Positions 19,457-28,121 of a DNA stretch of 64,000 nt are shown here, piece by piece (position 1 is the stretch's first letter; every line of letters begins with the position of its first letter). A program made the translations under genes and the position numbers. The notes below the pieces were generated by a model. That model saw only the letters and a list, made by a program, of their open reading frames with translations. It was not told the DNA's origin and did not search any database. Source of the stretch: Roseobacter fucihabitans (GTDB taxonomy: Bacteria > Pseudomonadota > Alphaproteobacteria > Rhodobacterales > Rhodobacteraceae); assembly GCF_014337925.2 (NCBI RefSeq), contig NZ_CP143423.1, positions 588,501 to 652,500 of the forward strand, in the 5' to 3' direction.

Positions 19457-19951
19457 ATGAAACTTATCAAAACACTTTTAGCCATCACGCCGGTTGCCGC
19501 TTTGGCGCTTGGAATGGCCTCATTCAGCGCGGTCGGCATGGCCCACGCAGACAGCCATAGCGACATGGCCGACCATAGCACCATGCACGTCACCAAAAGC
19601 CCGACCTGCGGCTGTTGTGGCGCATGGGTCGCACTTGCTCGCGAGGAAGGCTACGACATAGAAGTGACAGACACCGATGATGTGACAGACGTAAAGCTGG
19701 ACGCGGACGTCCCGGGCGAAATGTGGGCGTGCCACACCGCGATGATCGACGGCTATGTGGTCGAGGGCCATGTGCCGTTCGCCGCTCTTGCCCAACTCCT
19801 TGAAGAGCGCCCCGACATCACGGGCATCGCTGCTTCGGGAATGCCCTTCGGATCGCCTGGTATGGGGAACGACCCGACTGCGCGTTATGATGTGATGGCG
19901 TTCGGCGGCGATGCCGGTGACGGCGAGGTCTTCTATCAGGTCGGTCTGTGA
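19457..19951 (+). CDS. DUF411 metal-binding protein (CopG-like)
   Basis: 164 aa from ATG 19457. Signal peptide about 1-32 ([15 protein letters not shown]). The DUF411 domain shows [41 protein letters not shown] and [14 protein letters not shown], with the CGCC pair and CH as likely metal ligands. DUF411 proteins are found in copper/silver resistance clusters. It overlaps the next gene by 4 nt (GTGAAA at 19948), so the following cytochrome was translationally coupled. Confidence 0.82.
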   Translation: MKLIKTLLAITPVAALALGMASFSAVGMAHADSHSDMADHSTMHVTKSPTCGCCGAWVALAREEGYDIEVTDTDDVTDVKLDADVPGEMWACHTAMIDGYVVEGHVPFAALAQLLEERPDITGIAASGMPFGSPGMGNDPTARYDVMAFGGDAGDGEVFYQVGL

Positions 19952-20412
19952 AACAAACTCTCTTAATCGTGAGCGGGGGAGCGGTCCTAATCGGGGCCGC
20001 TCTTTATGCCGTCAGCACACTATCGGCTGATGCCGACCGCATCGTCTTGCGCGAAACTTACCCTGAAACTGTGGCTTTGGGCGCTGCTGTATATGAGACA
20101 AGCTGTGCAGCTTGCCATGGAGCCAACCTTGAAGGCCAGCCGAACTGGCGCGTATCGGATGAAGAAGGGCGGCTTCCGGCCCCGCCGCATGATTAAACCG
20201 GTCATACTTGGCATCATGACGGAGATACGCTGTTCCGGCTGACGAAATATGGGGTTGGCGCATTGATCAATGATCCCGATTACGCCTCAAACATGCCCAT
20301 CTATGAAGGCGTCCTGAGCGATGAGGAAATTATTGCCGTCCTCAGTTACATCAAATCAACTTGGCCGGATGACATCCGTGCCCGTCACGACGAAATGGAA
20401 AACCGACAATGA
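19948..20412 (+). pseudogene. c-type cytochrome with in-frame nonsense codon
   Basis: A GTG start gives an N-terminal membrane/signal segment ([19 protein letters not shown]) and a class I haem site CAACH at residues 53-57. The frame stops at TAA 20194-20196 after PPH-D, but the same frame continues with TGHTWHHDGDTLFRLTKYG, the Met ligand in SNMPIYEG, LSDEEIIAVLSYIKSTWP, and a natural stop at 20410-20412 overlapping copC. A single G-to-T change (GAA to TAA) explains it. Total 154 codons. If not a sequencing error, only an 82-residue piece without the Met ligand is made. Confidence 0.82.
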
Positions 20413-20753
20413 GACAAAGCATCTTTGCAGTTCTTGCTCTGATCGCAACCGCGACCAGTGTCTGGGCACACTCGAAGGCCGAGGACACGACACCGGCGAA
20501 TGAAGCGACCGTGACAACAGTTAAAGCTATTGAAATGCGCTTTGATGATCCAATGCGCGTGACAGCAATTACAATGACTGGGCCGGATGGTGACGTGGAT
20601 GTCGAACGGGAAACCGGCATGGATGCTGTAACGGAGTTTCGCGCAATACCGCCCACCGATCTACCGATTGGCACCTATACAGTTGATTGGCGCGGCCTGT
20701 CGGCAGATGGGCATCCAATGCAAGGCACCTTCGGCTTTACAGTCGCCGATTGA
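20409..20753 (+). CDS. copC: Copper resistance protein CopC
   Basis: 114-aa periplasmic Cu(II)-binding beta-sandwich. The signal peptide is cut after VWA, leaving an N-terminal His (HSKAED) that is the first Cu(II) ligand in CopC proteins. SADGHPMQGTFGF supplies another conserved His near the C-terminus. The ATG overlaps the cytochrome stop (ATGA), and its own stop overlaps the copD start. It likely binds copper and passes it to CopD. Confidence 0.87.
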   Translation: MRQSIFAVLALIATATSVWAHSKAEDTTPANEATVTTVKAIEMRFDDPMRVTAITMTGPDGDVDVERETGMDAVTEFRAIPPTDLPIGTYTVDWRGLSADGHPMQGTFGFTVAD

Positions 20754-21637
20754 TCACGGTGGAAGGTCTCGCACCAATCGACGGATGGGCTATCGCGGCC
20801 ATCATTGCGAAGGCGGCGGGCTATGGTGCGGCGCTTCTCGCCATGGGCGGGCCGCTCTTTGTCGTCACTTTTCCTGATGAATCGGCCGATGTGAAACGAC
20901 TGGCGAGAAAAGTCGCCGTTATCGCAGCTCTGATCGGGCTTGCCGTGCTGGCCCTGCGTTTCGGTATCCGCGCTGCCCGTATTTCTGGGATGGGGCTGCC
21001 GGGGGCCGTTGATCCTATGATGCTTGGCTTTGTTTGGGATAGCCCACTTGGTGCGGCTGCTATTTGGCGCATCCTAGGCGAACTGCTGATTGTCGCGATG
21101 CTGATAAGAGGAACAGTAGGCCTTTGGGCCGGGCTGATCGGGGCACTACTGATCGCCGTGTCTTACACATTCGTTGGTCATTCGCTGGGCGATCCACGAT
21201 GGATTCTTGCTGCGCTGTTGACAGTTCATCTGTTGGCAGCAGCGTTCTGGGTTGGATCCTTGGCTCCGCTACACCGATCAATCATGCAGCAGGACGGCGG
21301 ACGACTTCTGCACCGGTTCGGGACGATTGCGAGCATTGTGGTCGCGGCGCTTGTGTCGGTCGGCGTGATCTTTGCTTGGCTGATGACTGGATCGGTCGCG
21401 GCGCTGTTCACAACTGCCTACGAGTGGACGCTTCTGCTGAAACTCGCAGTGGTGGCGGGCCTCATGGGTCTTGCCGCGCTCAACAAATGGCGGCTCGTTC
21501 CTGCTCTCGCCTCGGGCGTACCCTCTGCTGCCCTCCATCTGCGCCGCTCGATCAAGATCGAAGCTGTGGCGGTTCTGCTGATCTTGATCGCGACGGCGAC
21601 GCTTACATCAGTCACAACACCGCCGGTAAATTTGTAG
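20750..21637 (+). CDS. copD: Copper resistance membrane protein CopD
   Basis: About 295 aa with roughly eight membrane segments. CopD family features are AKAAGYGAALLAMGGPLFVV, SYTFVGHSLGDPRWILAALLTVHLLAAAFWVGSL with conserved His residues inside the membrane, and LLLKLAVVAGLMGLAALNKWR. The start is taken as TTG at 20750 overlapping the copC stop; GTG at 20759 is the alternative. CopD works with CopC in copper transport across the inner membrane. Confidence 0.85.
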   Translation: MITVEGLAPIDGWAIAAIIAKAAGYGAALLAMGGPLFVVTFPDESADVKRLARKVAVIAALIGLAVLALRFGIRAARISGMGLPGAVDPMMLGFVWDSPLGAAAIWRILGELLIVAMLIRGTVGLWAGLIGALLIAVSYTFVGHSLGDPRWILAALLTVHLLAAAFWVGSLAPLHRSIMQQDGGRLLHRFGTIASIVVAALVSVGVIFAWLMTGSVAALFTTAYEWTLLLKLAVVAGLMGLAALNKWRLVPALASGVPSAALHLRRSIKIEAVAVLLILIATATLTSVTTPPVNL

Positions 21638-21661
21638 CTAATCGGCAATGCCGCTAGGCCT

Positions 21662-21934
21662 CTACTTCGATGCTTTTTGCAAAAGGCCAATCAGCTCATC
21701 AAATTTCGCCCGCTGCTCTTCTGGATCACCGCTTTGGATCGCCGTCTCGACACAATGCGCGGCATGGTTTTCGAGGATCAGCTTTTCCACACCTAAGATC
21801 GCGGACCGGATTGCCGCTGTTTGCGCCAGTATGTCCATGCAATAGCGATCCGCCTCGACCATGCCTGCTACCCCGCGCACCTGTCCTTCGAGCCTTGAGA
21901 GCCGATCCAGTGTCTTATCTTTATTTGCTTTCAC
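21662..21934 (-). CDS. csoR: CsoR/RcnR-type metal-responsive repressor
   Basis: 90 aa from the GTG at 21934, which has AAGGA upstream. All-helical CsoR family: RLSRLEGQVRGVAGMVEADRYCMDIL with Cys about 36 and ENHAAHCVETAI supplying His and Cys, giving the Cys-His-Cys Cu(I) site of CsoR rather than the RcnR ligand set. Copper binding releases the repressor from DNA. It is divergent from the DUF305 gene, and a palindromic operator lies 44 bp upstream, so it probably regulates both. Confidence 0.87.
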   Translation of the reverse strand: MKANKDKTLDRLSRLEGQVRGVAGMVEADRYCMDILAQTAAIRSAILGVEKLILENHAAHCVETAIQSGDPEEQRAKFDELIGLLQKASK

Positions 21935-21977
21935 GCGGCTTATCCTTGCTTGTTCGGAACCATCGGCTTTCACACTC

Positions 21978-22004
21978 GTTATATACCCCATAGAGGTATA
22001 TAAC
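21978..22004. promoter_or_regulatory. Probable CsoR operator 2
   Basis: Perfect palindrome with 10-bp arms, GTTATATACC-N7-GGTATATAAC, centre CCATAGA. It lies in the divergent region between csoR and the DUF305 gene and is directly followed by the DUF305 ribosome site GGAGG. It shares the core with operator 1 at 19011-19031. Confidence 0.72.
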
Positions 22005-22015
22005 GGAGGCAGACA

Positions 22016-22564
22016 ATGACACATCAGGGCGACACGACAATGCACCCGGACGCGACGCATCACAATAGCCATGGCGGGAAAAACGGCTATGGCCGTTTCT
22101 TTGCGATGATCGGCACCTCGACGGTGGTGATATACGGCCTGATGTATCTCAATACCTATGCGCTTGATCACGTTTTCTTCTCGCAAACGCGCATGTGGAT
22201 GGCGCTTTACATGGGCGGGATGATGGCGATCATCATGCTCGCCTTCATGCTTGGCATGTATTCGAACCGCAAAGCCAATATCGCTATTTTTGCTGGGTCC
22301 GCGATTGCGTTCGCTTCCGGTATATACCTCGTGCGCTCACAAGACACTGTGGGCGATGTGGCTTGGATGAAGGCAATGATTCCGCACCACTCCATCGCGA
22401 TTATGACGAGCGAACGAGCTACCATTTCCGACCCGCGCGTGCGCGAGTTGGCCAATGCGATCATCGAGGCGCAGCGTAACGAGATCGCGGAAATGAAACG
22501 ATACATCGCAGATATCGAAGCAAACGCCGGTGCAGCCCCCAGCACTCCTCGATCCGAACCCTAA
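22016..22564 (+). CDS. DUF305 membrane protein
   Basis: 182 aa. A His-rich N-terminus (HPDATHHNSHGG) is followed by about three membrane segments (MIGTSTVVIYGLMYL, MALYMGGMMAIIMLAFMLGM, IAIFAGSAIAFASGIYLV). The C-terminal DUF305 motif is AWMKAMIPHHSIAIMTSERA with the conserved His pair, then EAQRNEIAEMKRYI. DUF305 proteins commonly sit in copper-resistance clusters. GGAGG at 22005 sets the ATG at 22016, immediately after the CsoR operator. Confidence 0.8.
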   Translation: MTHQGDTTMHPDATHHNSHGGKNGYGRFFAMIGTSTVVIYGLMYLNTYALDHVFFSQTRMWMALYMGGMMAIIMLAFMLGMYSNRKANIAIFAGSAIAFASGIYLVRSQDTVGDVAWMKAMIPHHSIAIMTSERATISDPRVRELANAIIEAQRNEIAEMKRYIADIEANAGAAPSTPRSEP

Positions 22565-22581
22565 GATAAAGGAACATTATC

Positions 22582-23370
22582 ATGCCCAAAGACACCCGTG
22601 ACGTTGCCGATGTAACAACAGACCCCGCAAGCACCGCCGCCGGAAAAACAGCCGTTCTCTACCGTATGGCCCTGCCGGACCATCTGTGCCCGTCGGGACA
22701 GAAGGCGCGGTGGCTTTTGGACCGTAACGGCTATGAGGTTGATGACCGCGTGTTTCGAGAGCGGCCAGAGGTGGATGCCTTCAAAGAGGAATACGACGTT
22801 CCGACCACGCCGCAAATCTGGATCGAAGGTGAACGTGTCGGCGGCTATGACGCTCTGAGACAAAAACTTGCGAACTATGATCCGAAGGCGACGACTTATA
22901 ATCCAGTAATCTACCTGTTCGCTGTGGCCGCCGCGACAGCGCTCGCGCTTTCCATCGGCTTTCTTGGCGCAATTACATGGCAAACGCTCGGCTGGTTCAT
23001 CTCGGTCTCGATGATCCTGTTGGGCATGCAAAAGCTGCGCGATATCGAGAGTTTCACGACGATGTTTCTCAACTACGATTTGGTTGCACGCAAATGGGTG
23101 CCATACGCCTATGTCTACCCGTGGGTCGAAACTGCTGCAGGCATTCTGATGACTGGCATGCTGTTGACTTGGCTTGCGGCCCCTGCGGCCCTCGTTATTG
23201 CCACAATCGGCGCGATCAGCGTCTTCAAGGCTGTGTACATCGACAAACGAGAGCTGAAATGCGCCTGCGTTGGCGGTGGATCAAACGTGCCCCTCGGTTT
23301 TGTCAGCTTGACGGAAAACCTCATGATGATGGGAATGGCAATTGTGATGCTCGTCCAGATCTTCGTCTAA
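22582..23370 (+). CDS. Glutaredoxin-MauE fusion membrane protein
   Basis: 262 aa. The N-terminal ~90 residues are glutaredoxin-like: AVLYRMALPDHLCPSGQKARWLLDRNGYEV with a CPSG redox site holding one Cys, then the cis-Pro motif VPTTPQIWIEGERVGGYD. About four membrane segments follow in MauE/DoxX fashion (PVIYLFAVAAATALALSIGF onward), with KLRDIESF between them and a later CACVGGG that may be a second redox or metal site. It follows the DUF305 gene by 17 nt. A role in thiol/copper redox chemistry is inferred. Confidence 0.75.
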   Translation: MPKDTRDVADVTTDPASTAAGKTAVLYRMALPDHLCPSGQKARWLLDRNGYEVDDRVFRERPEVDAFKEEYDVPTTPQIWIEGERVGGYDALRQKLANYDPKATTYNPVIYLFAVAAATALALSIGFLGAITWQTLGWFISVSMILLGMQKLRDIESFTTMFLNYDLVARKWVPYAYVYPWVETAAGILMTGMLLTWLAAPAALVIATIGAISVFKAVYIDKRELKCACVGGGSNVPLGFVSLTENLMMMGMAIVMLVQIFV

Positions 23371-23795
23371 AACTGATCTTTTGTGAATCGCATAGTCGGA
23401 TGTGTCGCGCTAAATCTGCATCGTTCTAACGCTGTTTCTAAAGCGAAAAGTTCGCTTGGTCTGGGATTTAATTACTGGGCGCTTTATGATTTCTGTGGCT
23501 TGTTAGAATGACCGCTTTGCCTACCGCGCAGACGCATAGAAATTTACGCCGTTGCAGCAATTTCCACGCTGCGAGCGCACGCAGCACAAAATCAAAAGGT
23601 CCGGTGTGGGCTCTCTCGACACCTTCGCTACGATCCGCGCAGATGGCAGCTTTGCCACTTCTCTAACTTTTGAATTAGTCTGTGATGTGAAGGTCAAAGA
23701 TGTCTAACGCTCAATATCGAACATCTTAACGGCGGCTCCCAATTGGAAACCAGATTTAAGGCCATCGCGCTTTCCTTTTTATCAGATGTGGTGTG
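23371..23795. other. Intergenic region, possible right edge of the copper island
   Basis: No gene seen. It holds repeat copy B (23507-23614). I looked for a second copy of the tRNA-Thr 3' end that could mark the other attachment site and did not find one. Confidence 0.4.
23507..23614. repeat. Dispersed 108-bp repeat, copy B
   Basis: Partner of 1421-1528, about 85% identical without gaps. Same internal palindrome around CTGCGAGCGCACGCAG and same ending AGGTCCGGTGTGGGCTC. Confidence 0.75.
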
Positions 23796-24389
23796 ATGTT
23801 TGGGTGTAACGCAGTTCCTAAGGGCAAATCTGTGGAAGTCTCAAATTGCATCTTCGCATTCAGCACTTGTGGGGCGGCAGGTCAGTTGCTGTTGCCTCAA
23901 CTCTTTTCTCTGCTGGCATTTGCATTCGGTATCTGGGCAATCAACACGCTCCCACGGGAAACAATGCTGCGGCGCTGGTGCTATTCAGCAGCGGCAAACA
24001 CCATTCATTTCTTGCTTTTGTCTGAGCCGATTGGTGCTGGGGCAGCATCCATCACAGCGACCCGGTTTCTAGCGGTATCGCTTTTGTCAGGGACGTCCTT
24101 TTGGAGCGTGATGGGGCCTGCAGCTTTCGTTGGTATTGGCTTGTTCTACGCTTGGCTGACGCAAACACTAGATGGTTCATTGCTATCTAAACTAGCCTTC
24201 CTTACAGGAACTATTGAGAATTTTTTCCAGAATGTTCTCGTTGTGCGCAGTTTCATGGTCGGCACGACTGCGCTCTGGCTGTCATATAATGTGATCATCT
24301 TCAGCCCGGTTGCGATCATCTCCGAGGCCAGTTTCCTGATCTATCATCTCGTCAAAATCAGGCAGATAGTTTCGGGCGACAAAACCTAG
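23796..24389 (+). CDS. YgjV-like inner-membrane protein
   Basis: About 197 aa, mostly hydrophobic with five or six membrane segments (LLPQLFSLLAFAFGIWAI, WSVMGPAAFVGIGLFYAWL, TTALWLSYNVIIFSPVAIIS). The pattern FGIWAI, followed by NTIHFLLL and a later TGTIENFFQN-RS segment, resembles the YgjV family of unknown function. The start is uncertain: GTG 23793, ATG 23796 or a later Val. It lies at the edge of mobile DNA. Confidence 0.5.
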   Translation: MFGCNAVPKGKSVEVSNCIFAFSTCGAAGQLLLPQLFSLLAFAFGIWAINTLPRETMLRRWCYSAAANTIHFLLLSEPIGAGAASITATRFLAVSLLSGTSFWSVMGPAAFVGIGLFYAWLTQTLDGSLLSKLAFLTGTIENFFQNVLVVRSFMVGTTALWLSYNVIIFSPVAIISEASFLIYHLVKIRQIVSGDKT

Positions 24390-24449
24390 AGCAGCCTGGC
24401 CATTATTCGTCCGAGAAGGATCAACTTATTTCCGCAGACGTGGCCACCA

Positions 24450-25232
24450 TCAGTTTAATCCGATGCGAGACGGATTGAGGCCCGCAAACTCAGGTCCGTC
24501 ATATTCAACACCATTGCTTGAAGGCGAGCCTGTATTGACCGGCGCACTGTAGGCTGGGTCCGATGCGGGCAGTCGTGACCGCACGGCATCAGGCACATCA
24601 TTGGTCATCAGGTCATCGAGCTCTGCAAAATCATCATCCGTCAAGCCGCCCTGATCAATCAGGGTTTGCGCGTGATCCAACTTGCTTTGGTAATCGATCA
24701 GCTCTTGGCGCTGCTGACTCAGGAGGCGTTTGCTTTCCAAGGTGTCATGGAACGTTTCCCAATTCGGGTGGGTCTCATCAATCATATCTGGATCGATTTC
24801 ATCGCTGCCAACGGGCGCGCCATGCTCGTCAAAAACACGTACCCCATGGGCGCACGATCCAAGCGTTCAAAACCAACGCGCGAGGCATCATTCCACAGGT
24901 CCTTGTCGGTACTGCGAATGGTTAACTTGCACCCCATATCCCGCGCCAGTGCCCAGCCAGACGATTTTCCGGTATTCGGCATCTTCTCGAGCGCTGCGCC
25001 CGAACCCGTCGCTCACTCTGCCGCGCGGAGCTGACGCTCCTGATAGTAGCCCCTGAGAAGTTGGATTTGCGTTTCGATGCTCACGCCGTCGTCACGCCAT
25101 TGCGCGACCAGAGCTTCGGCTTAGGGATCACGCGGCAGCCCTTCAATATCCGCATCCACCATCGCGCTTTCATAACGCTCAAGAGCTTCTGCGTCGGTAT
25201 CTTCGCCGTTTTGTGTCACAAATCCAGTTTAG
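24450..25232 (-). pseudogene. Decayed accessory gene(s), several disruptions
   Basis: Reading leftwards, one frame gives ALERYESAMVDADIEGLPRD, an in-frame TAA, then EALVAQWRDDGVSIETQIQL and a stop near 25020. Its ADIEGLP core recalls VbhA-type antitoxins of Fic toxins, an inference only. A second piece starts MPNTGKSSGWALARDMGCK (24982) and, after a frame change near 24840, continues VFDEHGAPVGSDEIDPDMID to a stop at 24450. I do not recognise it. The mix of stops and frame changes between an IS5 fragment and a membrane gene indicates abandoned mobile DNA. Confidence 0.4.
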
Positions 25233-25446
25233 CAGAACATTGCTATTTTTGCAAACTTGGAGCCGGGCCAGACAGGTCATCGTTCTCGCGTCTCACCGCC
25301 CGCACACAAGCCTCGCTGGCCTGACATCAGCAGAATATGTTAACCGGTCAAAAGAAGACCAAAACCTGAACAGAGCTAACCTAAATTAGCGGACTCATTG
25401 GGGAGAAGGTCACTGTAATTCTATTGTTTTTGCGACATATGGTTGG

Positions 25447-25788
25447 GTGAGTGATGTAAAAAAAAGGTTTTTGAGACAAACCGACACTGATCCGCAATCT
25501 GACCGCCGGACATCTTCTGGCGGATATTTTCTGGCGGACAGGGGCTTTGACGCGGATTGGCTGCGAAATGACCTGCTGGATCGTGACATCATCCCGGCCA
25601 TATCCCCGAAATCTAACCGGAAATTCCCGGCAGAGTTCGACAAGAAGACCTACAATTGGCGGCATCTGATCGAAAACTACTTCGGCAAACTGAAGAAAAA
25701 CAGAAGCATAGCCATACGCTCGTGCAAAACAGCCCAGAGCTTCAAAGCCTTCATCTCGATTGCGGCGACAATCATCCAAATGCGGTGA
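25447..25788 (+). pseudogene. IS5-family transposase, C-terminal fragment
   Basis: From about 25525 the frame reads FLADRGFDADWLRNDLLDRD, then the IPAISPKSNRK and WRHLIENYFGKLKKNRSIA motifs that hold the last acidic residue of the DDE triad in IS5/IS427-type transposases. The front two thirds, including the first catalytic Asp, are missing. No terminal repeats could be assigned. Confidence 0.8.
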
Positions 25789-25866
25789 GCGTCAACAGCC
25801 CATAGTAATTTTTCTTGAATGGATGAAAATCAATACCTTGATGAACCGAAAGTATGTCCTGTCAAA

Positions 25867-26799
25867 TTATTCAGACTTTTCGGTCAACACTTCTTGAAAC
25901 TCTCTCCATTCGCCTTTCGACATGCCCGACGTTTCTTGCGTAACTGCTTCTCCCTTTAGCATGCGCCGCACACAATTTAACGCCTTACCGGACATGCTGG
26001 CACCACCCAGGCGGTAGTCCTCAAAAGCCCGATAGGCGGCGGGGACCCAATCAGCGACCATAGCGCAGATCGCATCAGCATAGACACGAATCTCGTACTG
26101 AGCATGGGCATCCGCACGCAGGCGCAAAAAATGGAAAAGGTTGTGTAAATCAACCTTCCAATACCACTGGGTATACACATTGGCAGGAAGGTTCATGCGC
26201 GCCAGCTCACGCGCTAATCCGTCTTGTGTTTCGCCGCCGGGCCCATCCTGCGAAATCATCGCTTCGTAGTTATCATAAGCGCGGTTGCTGTCAGATTTCA
26301 GGATTTCGAGAACACGAGCTGCCTCAGCCCCCTCGAGAACGCCACCCCGACCCTGATTGTTGACGACTGATTGTGCGTTGATATGCTCCGGGGCCGGAAT
26401 GTAAAATTCGCGATCAAGGATCGAATAGCGCGCGGAATATTCGTTTACGTTTGCCGTGCGATGCCGAATCCATTGGCGCGCGACAAAAACGGGAAGCTTG
26501 ACGTGCAGTTTGATCTCGCACATCTCGAACGGCGTAGAATGCCAATGCCGCATCAGATAGCGAATAAGACCTTCGTCGTTTTGCACTGATTTTGTGCCCT
26601 TACCATAAGAAACCCGCGCGGCCTGACAAATGGCGGCGTCATCGCCCATATAATCAATGACCCGAACAAAGCCGTGATCCAGTACAGGTTGCGCCTTGTA
26701 GAGGTGTTTTTCCATGCCAGAAGACACCGCACGCAGAGTCTGCTGTGGCGCTTGTCGCTGTTCATCGATTTCGGCCTGCTGTTGAGGGCTCAGGGGCAT
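25867..26799 (-). CDS. thyX: FAD-dependent thymidylate synthase
   Basis: 310-aa ThyX, makes dTMP from dUMP with methylene-tetrahydrofolate and reduced FAD. The signature [15 protein letters not shown] (ThyX motif RHRxx(S/A)xxxxSxR) lies at about residues 112-126. The tail with [20 protein letters not shown] is usual in alphaproteobacteria. Length is slightly longer than the minimal family because of the N- and C-terminal extensions seen in relatives. Intact, single gene. Confidence 0.95.
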   Translation of the reverse strand: MPLSPQQQAEIDEQRQAPQQTLRAVSSGMEKHLYKAQPVLDHGFVRVIDYMGDDAAICQAARVSYGKGTKSVQNDEGLIRYLMRHWHSTPFEMCEIKLHVKLPVFVARQWIRHRTANVNEYSARYSILDREFYIPAPEHINAQSVVNNQGRGGVLEGAEAARVLEILKSDSNRAYDNYEAMISQDGPGGETQDGLARELARMNLPANVYTQWYWKVDLHNLFHFLRLRADAHAQYEIRVYADAICAMVADWVPAAYRAFEDYRLGGASMSGKALNCVRRMLKGEAVTQETSGMSKGEWREFQEVLTEKSE

Positions 26800-26982
26800 A
26801 CGGCGTGTCCTTTTTCGGTATGAGTCGCGGGTGACTGTAGCGGGACCAGGGCCCGCGAGAAACCTCGATATGGGGTATTCGAAGAATTCGATTGAGGTGG
26901 GCCATAGCCTATGCAGCGGGCTGGTATCTTGGTCCTGGCGTGATAGGTTGAAACGGCCGGGTTAATGCAATGGAGTGATACA

Positions 26983-27411
26983 ATGGGTCTGAAATATCTG
27001 CACACAATGGTTCGGGTGAAGGACCTGGAGGCCTCTATGGCGTTTTACGAGTTGCTGGGTTTGCAACAGACGCGGCGGATGGACAGCGAAGGCGGGCGCT
27101 TCACGCTTGTCTTCATGGCCCCCCCCGGGCAAGAAGACTGCCCCGTGGAGTTGACTTACAATTGGGACGGCGATGATGCGTTGCCCGACGATAGCCGCCA
27201 TTTTGGCCATCTGGCGTATCGGGTCGATAATATTTACGAGCTGTGCCAGCACCTTATGGACAATGGCGTGACGATCAACCGCCCGCCGCGCGACGGGCAC
27301 ATGGCGTTCGTACGCTCTCCCGACAATGTGTCCATCGAACTTCTTCAGAATGGCGACAACCTTGCCCCTGCCGAACCCTGGGCCAGTATGGAAAATATCG
27401 GCCACTGGTGA
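26983..27411 (+). CDS. gloA: Lactoylglutathione lyase (glyoxalase I)
   Basis: 142 aa from ATG 26983, a VOC-fold metalloenzyme that converts the methylglyoxal-glutathione hemithioacetal to lactoylglutathione. Motifs: HTMVRVKDLEASMAFYELLG, ELTYNWD, FGHLAYRVDNIYELC, and SPDNVSIELLQ with the His and Glu metal ligands. Its stop overlaps the start of the next gene (GTGA at 27408), implying coupling with the DUF1194 gene. Confidence 0.88.
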   Translation: MGLKYLHTMVRVKDLEASMAFYELLGLQQTRRMDSEGGRFTLVFMAPPGQEDCPVELTYNWDGDDALPDDSRHFGHLAYRVDNIYELCQHLMDNGVTINRPPRDGHMAFVRSPDNVSIELLQNGDNLAPAEPWASMENIGHW

Positions 27412-28121
27412 TCCGTGCGGGCATCATCGGGTTTTTGTTTGGCGCAAATCTGGCAGAGGCGGGGGAGTGCCGTTTGGCCCTCGTGTTGGCTTTGGATGTG
27501 TCCAGTTCAGTTGATGCAAGCGAGGATGCTTTACAACGGGGCGGATTGGTCGCCGCCCTCACCTCACCGGAAGTGAATGCTGCTTTTTTTGCAACAAATC
27601 AATATGTTGCACTCGCTGCTTTTGAATGGTCCGGCCGCTACAATCAAGAGGTTTTGCTCGACTGGACACCAATTCACAGTCCAGCCGACCTGTTGGGGGC
27701 CGCCAACCAGATCGCCAAAAGCAAACGCAGCCACAATGATTTTCCCACTGCAATGGGATATGCATTGGGTTTTGGTGCGGGAATGTTGGAGAGGGCACCC
27801 TCGTGTCTTTATAAAACGATCGATATCGCGGGCGATGGCCAAAACAATGAAGGTTTTGGCCCATTGAGCGCCTATGGAGCATTTCCGTTCTCGGATGTCA
27901 CGGTTAACGGGTTGGTCGTGAACGGCGCGGATTATGAAGCGGAGACAGGTCTGATTGCATTTTACAAGAGCCAGGTTTTGCATGGCCCCGGCGCATTCAT
28001 CGAAATAGCGCAAGGGTTCGAGGACTACGAGCGGGCGATGCGTCGCAAACTGGAGCGTGAATTGACACCGCCGGTGATCGGGATGCAGGCGCGACAGGGT
28101 GATCATGGCCCAAAAGGGTAA
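27408..28121 (+). CDS. DUF1194 protein (VWA-like), paralog 1
   Basis: 237 aa. A signal-type N-terminus (GIIGFLFGANLAEAG) leads to the DUF1194 domain: LALVLALDVSSSVDASED with a MIDAS-like DxSxS, FEWSGRYNQEVLLDWTPI, HNDFPTAMGYALGFG and YKTIDIAGDGQNNEG. These residues would bind a metal ion as in von Willebrand A domains. Probably periplasmic; function unknown. GTG start overlaps the gloA stop, and the 3' end overlaps paralog 2 by 23 nt. Confidence 0.82.
   Translation: MIRAGIIGFLFGANLAEAGECRLALVLALDVSSSVDASEDALQRGGLVAALTSPEVNAAFFATNQYVALAAFEWSGRYNQEVLLDWTPIHSPADLLGAANQIAKSKRSHNDFPTAMGYALGFGAGMLERAPSCLYKTIDIAGDGQNNEGFGPLSAYGAFPFSDVTVNGLVVNGADYEAETGLIAFYKSQVLHGPGAFIEIAQGFEDYERAMRRKLERELTPPVIGMQARQGDHGPKG

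Noticed and set aside
17000..26000. Search for a second tRNA-Thr 3' end (direct repeat of CTCTCCAGCAGCACCA)
   Set aside because: By eye I found only scattered CAGCAG words, none extending; the right att half was not located.
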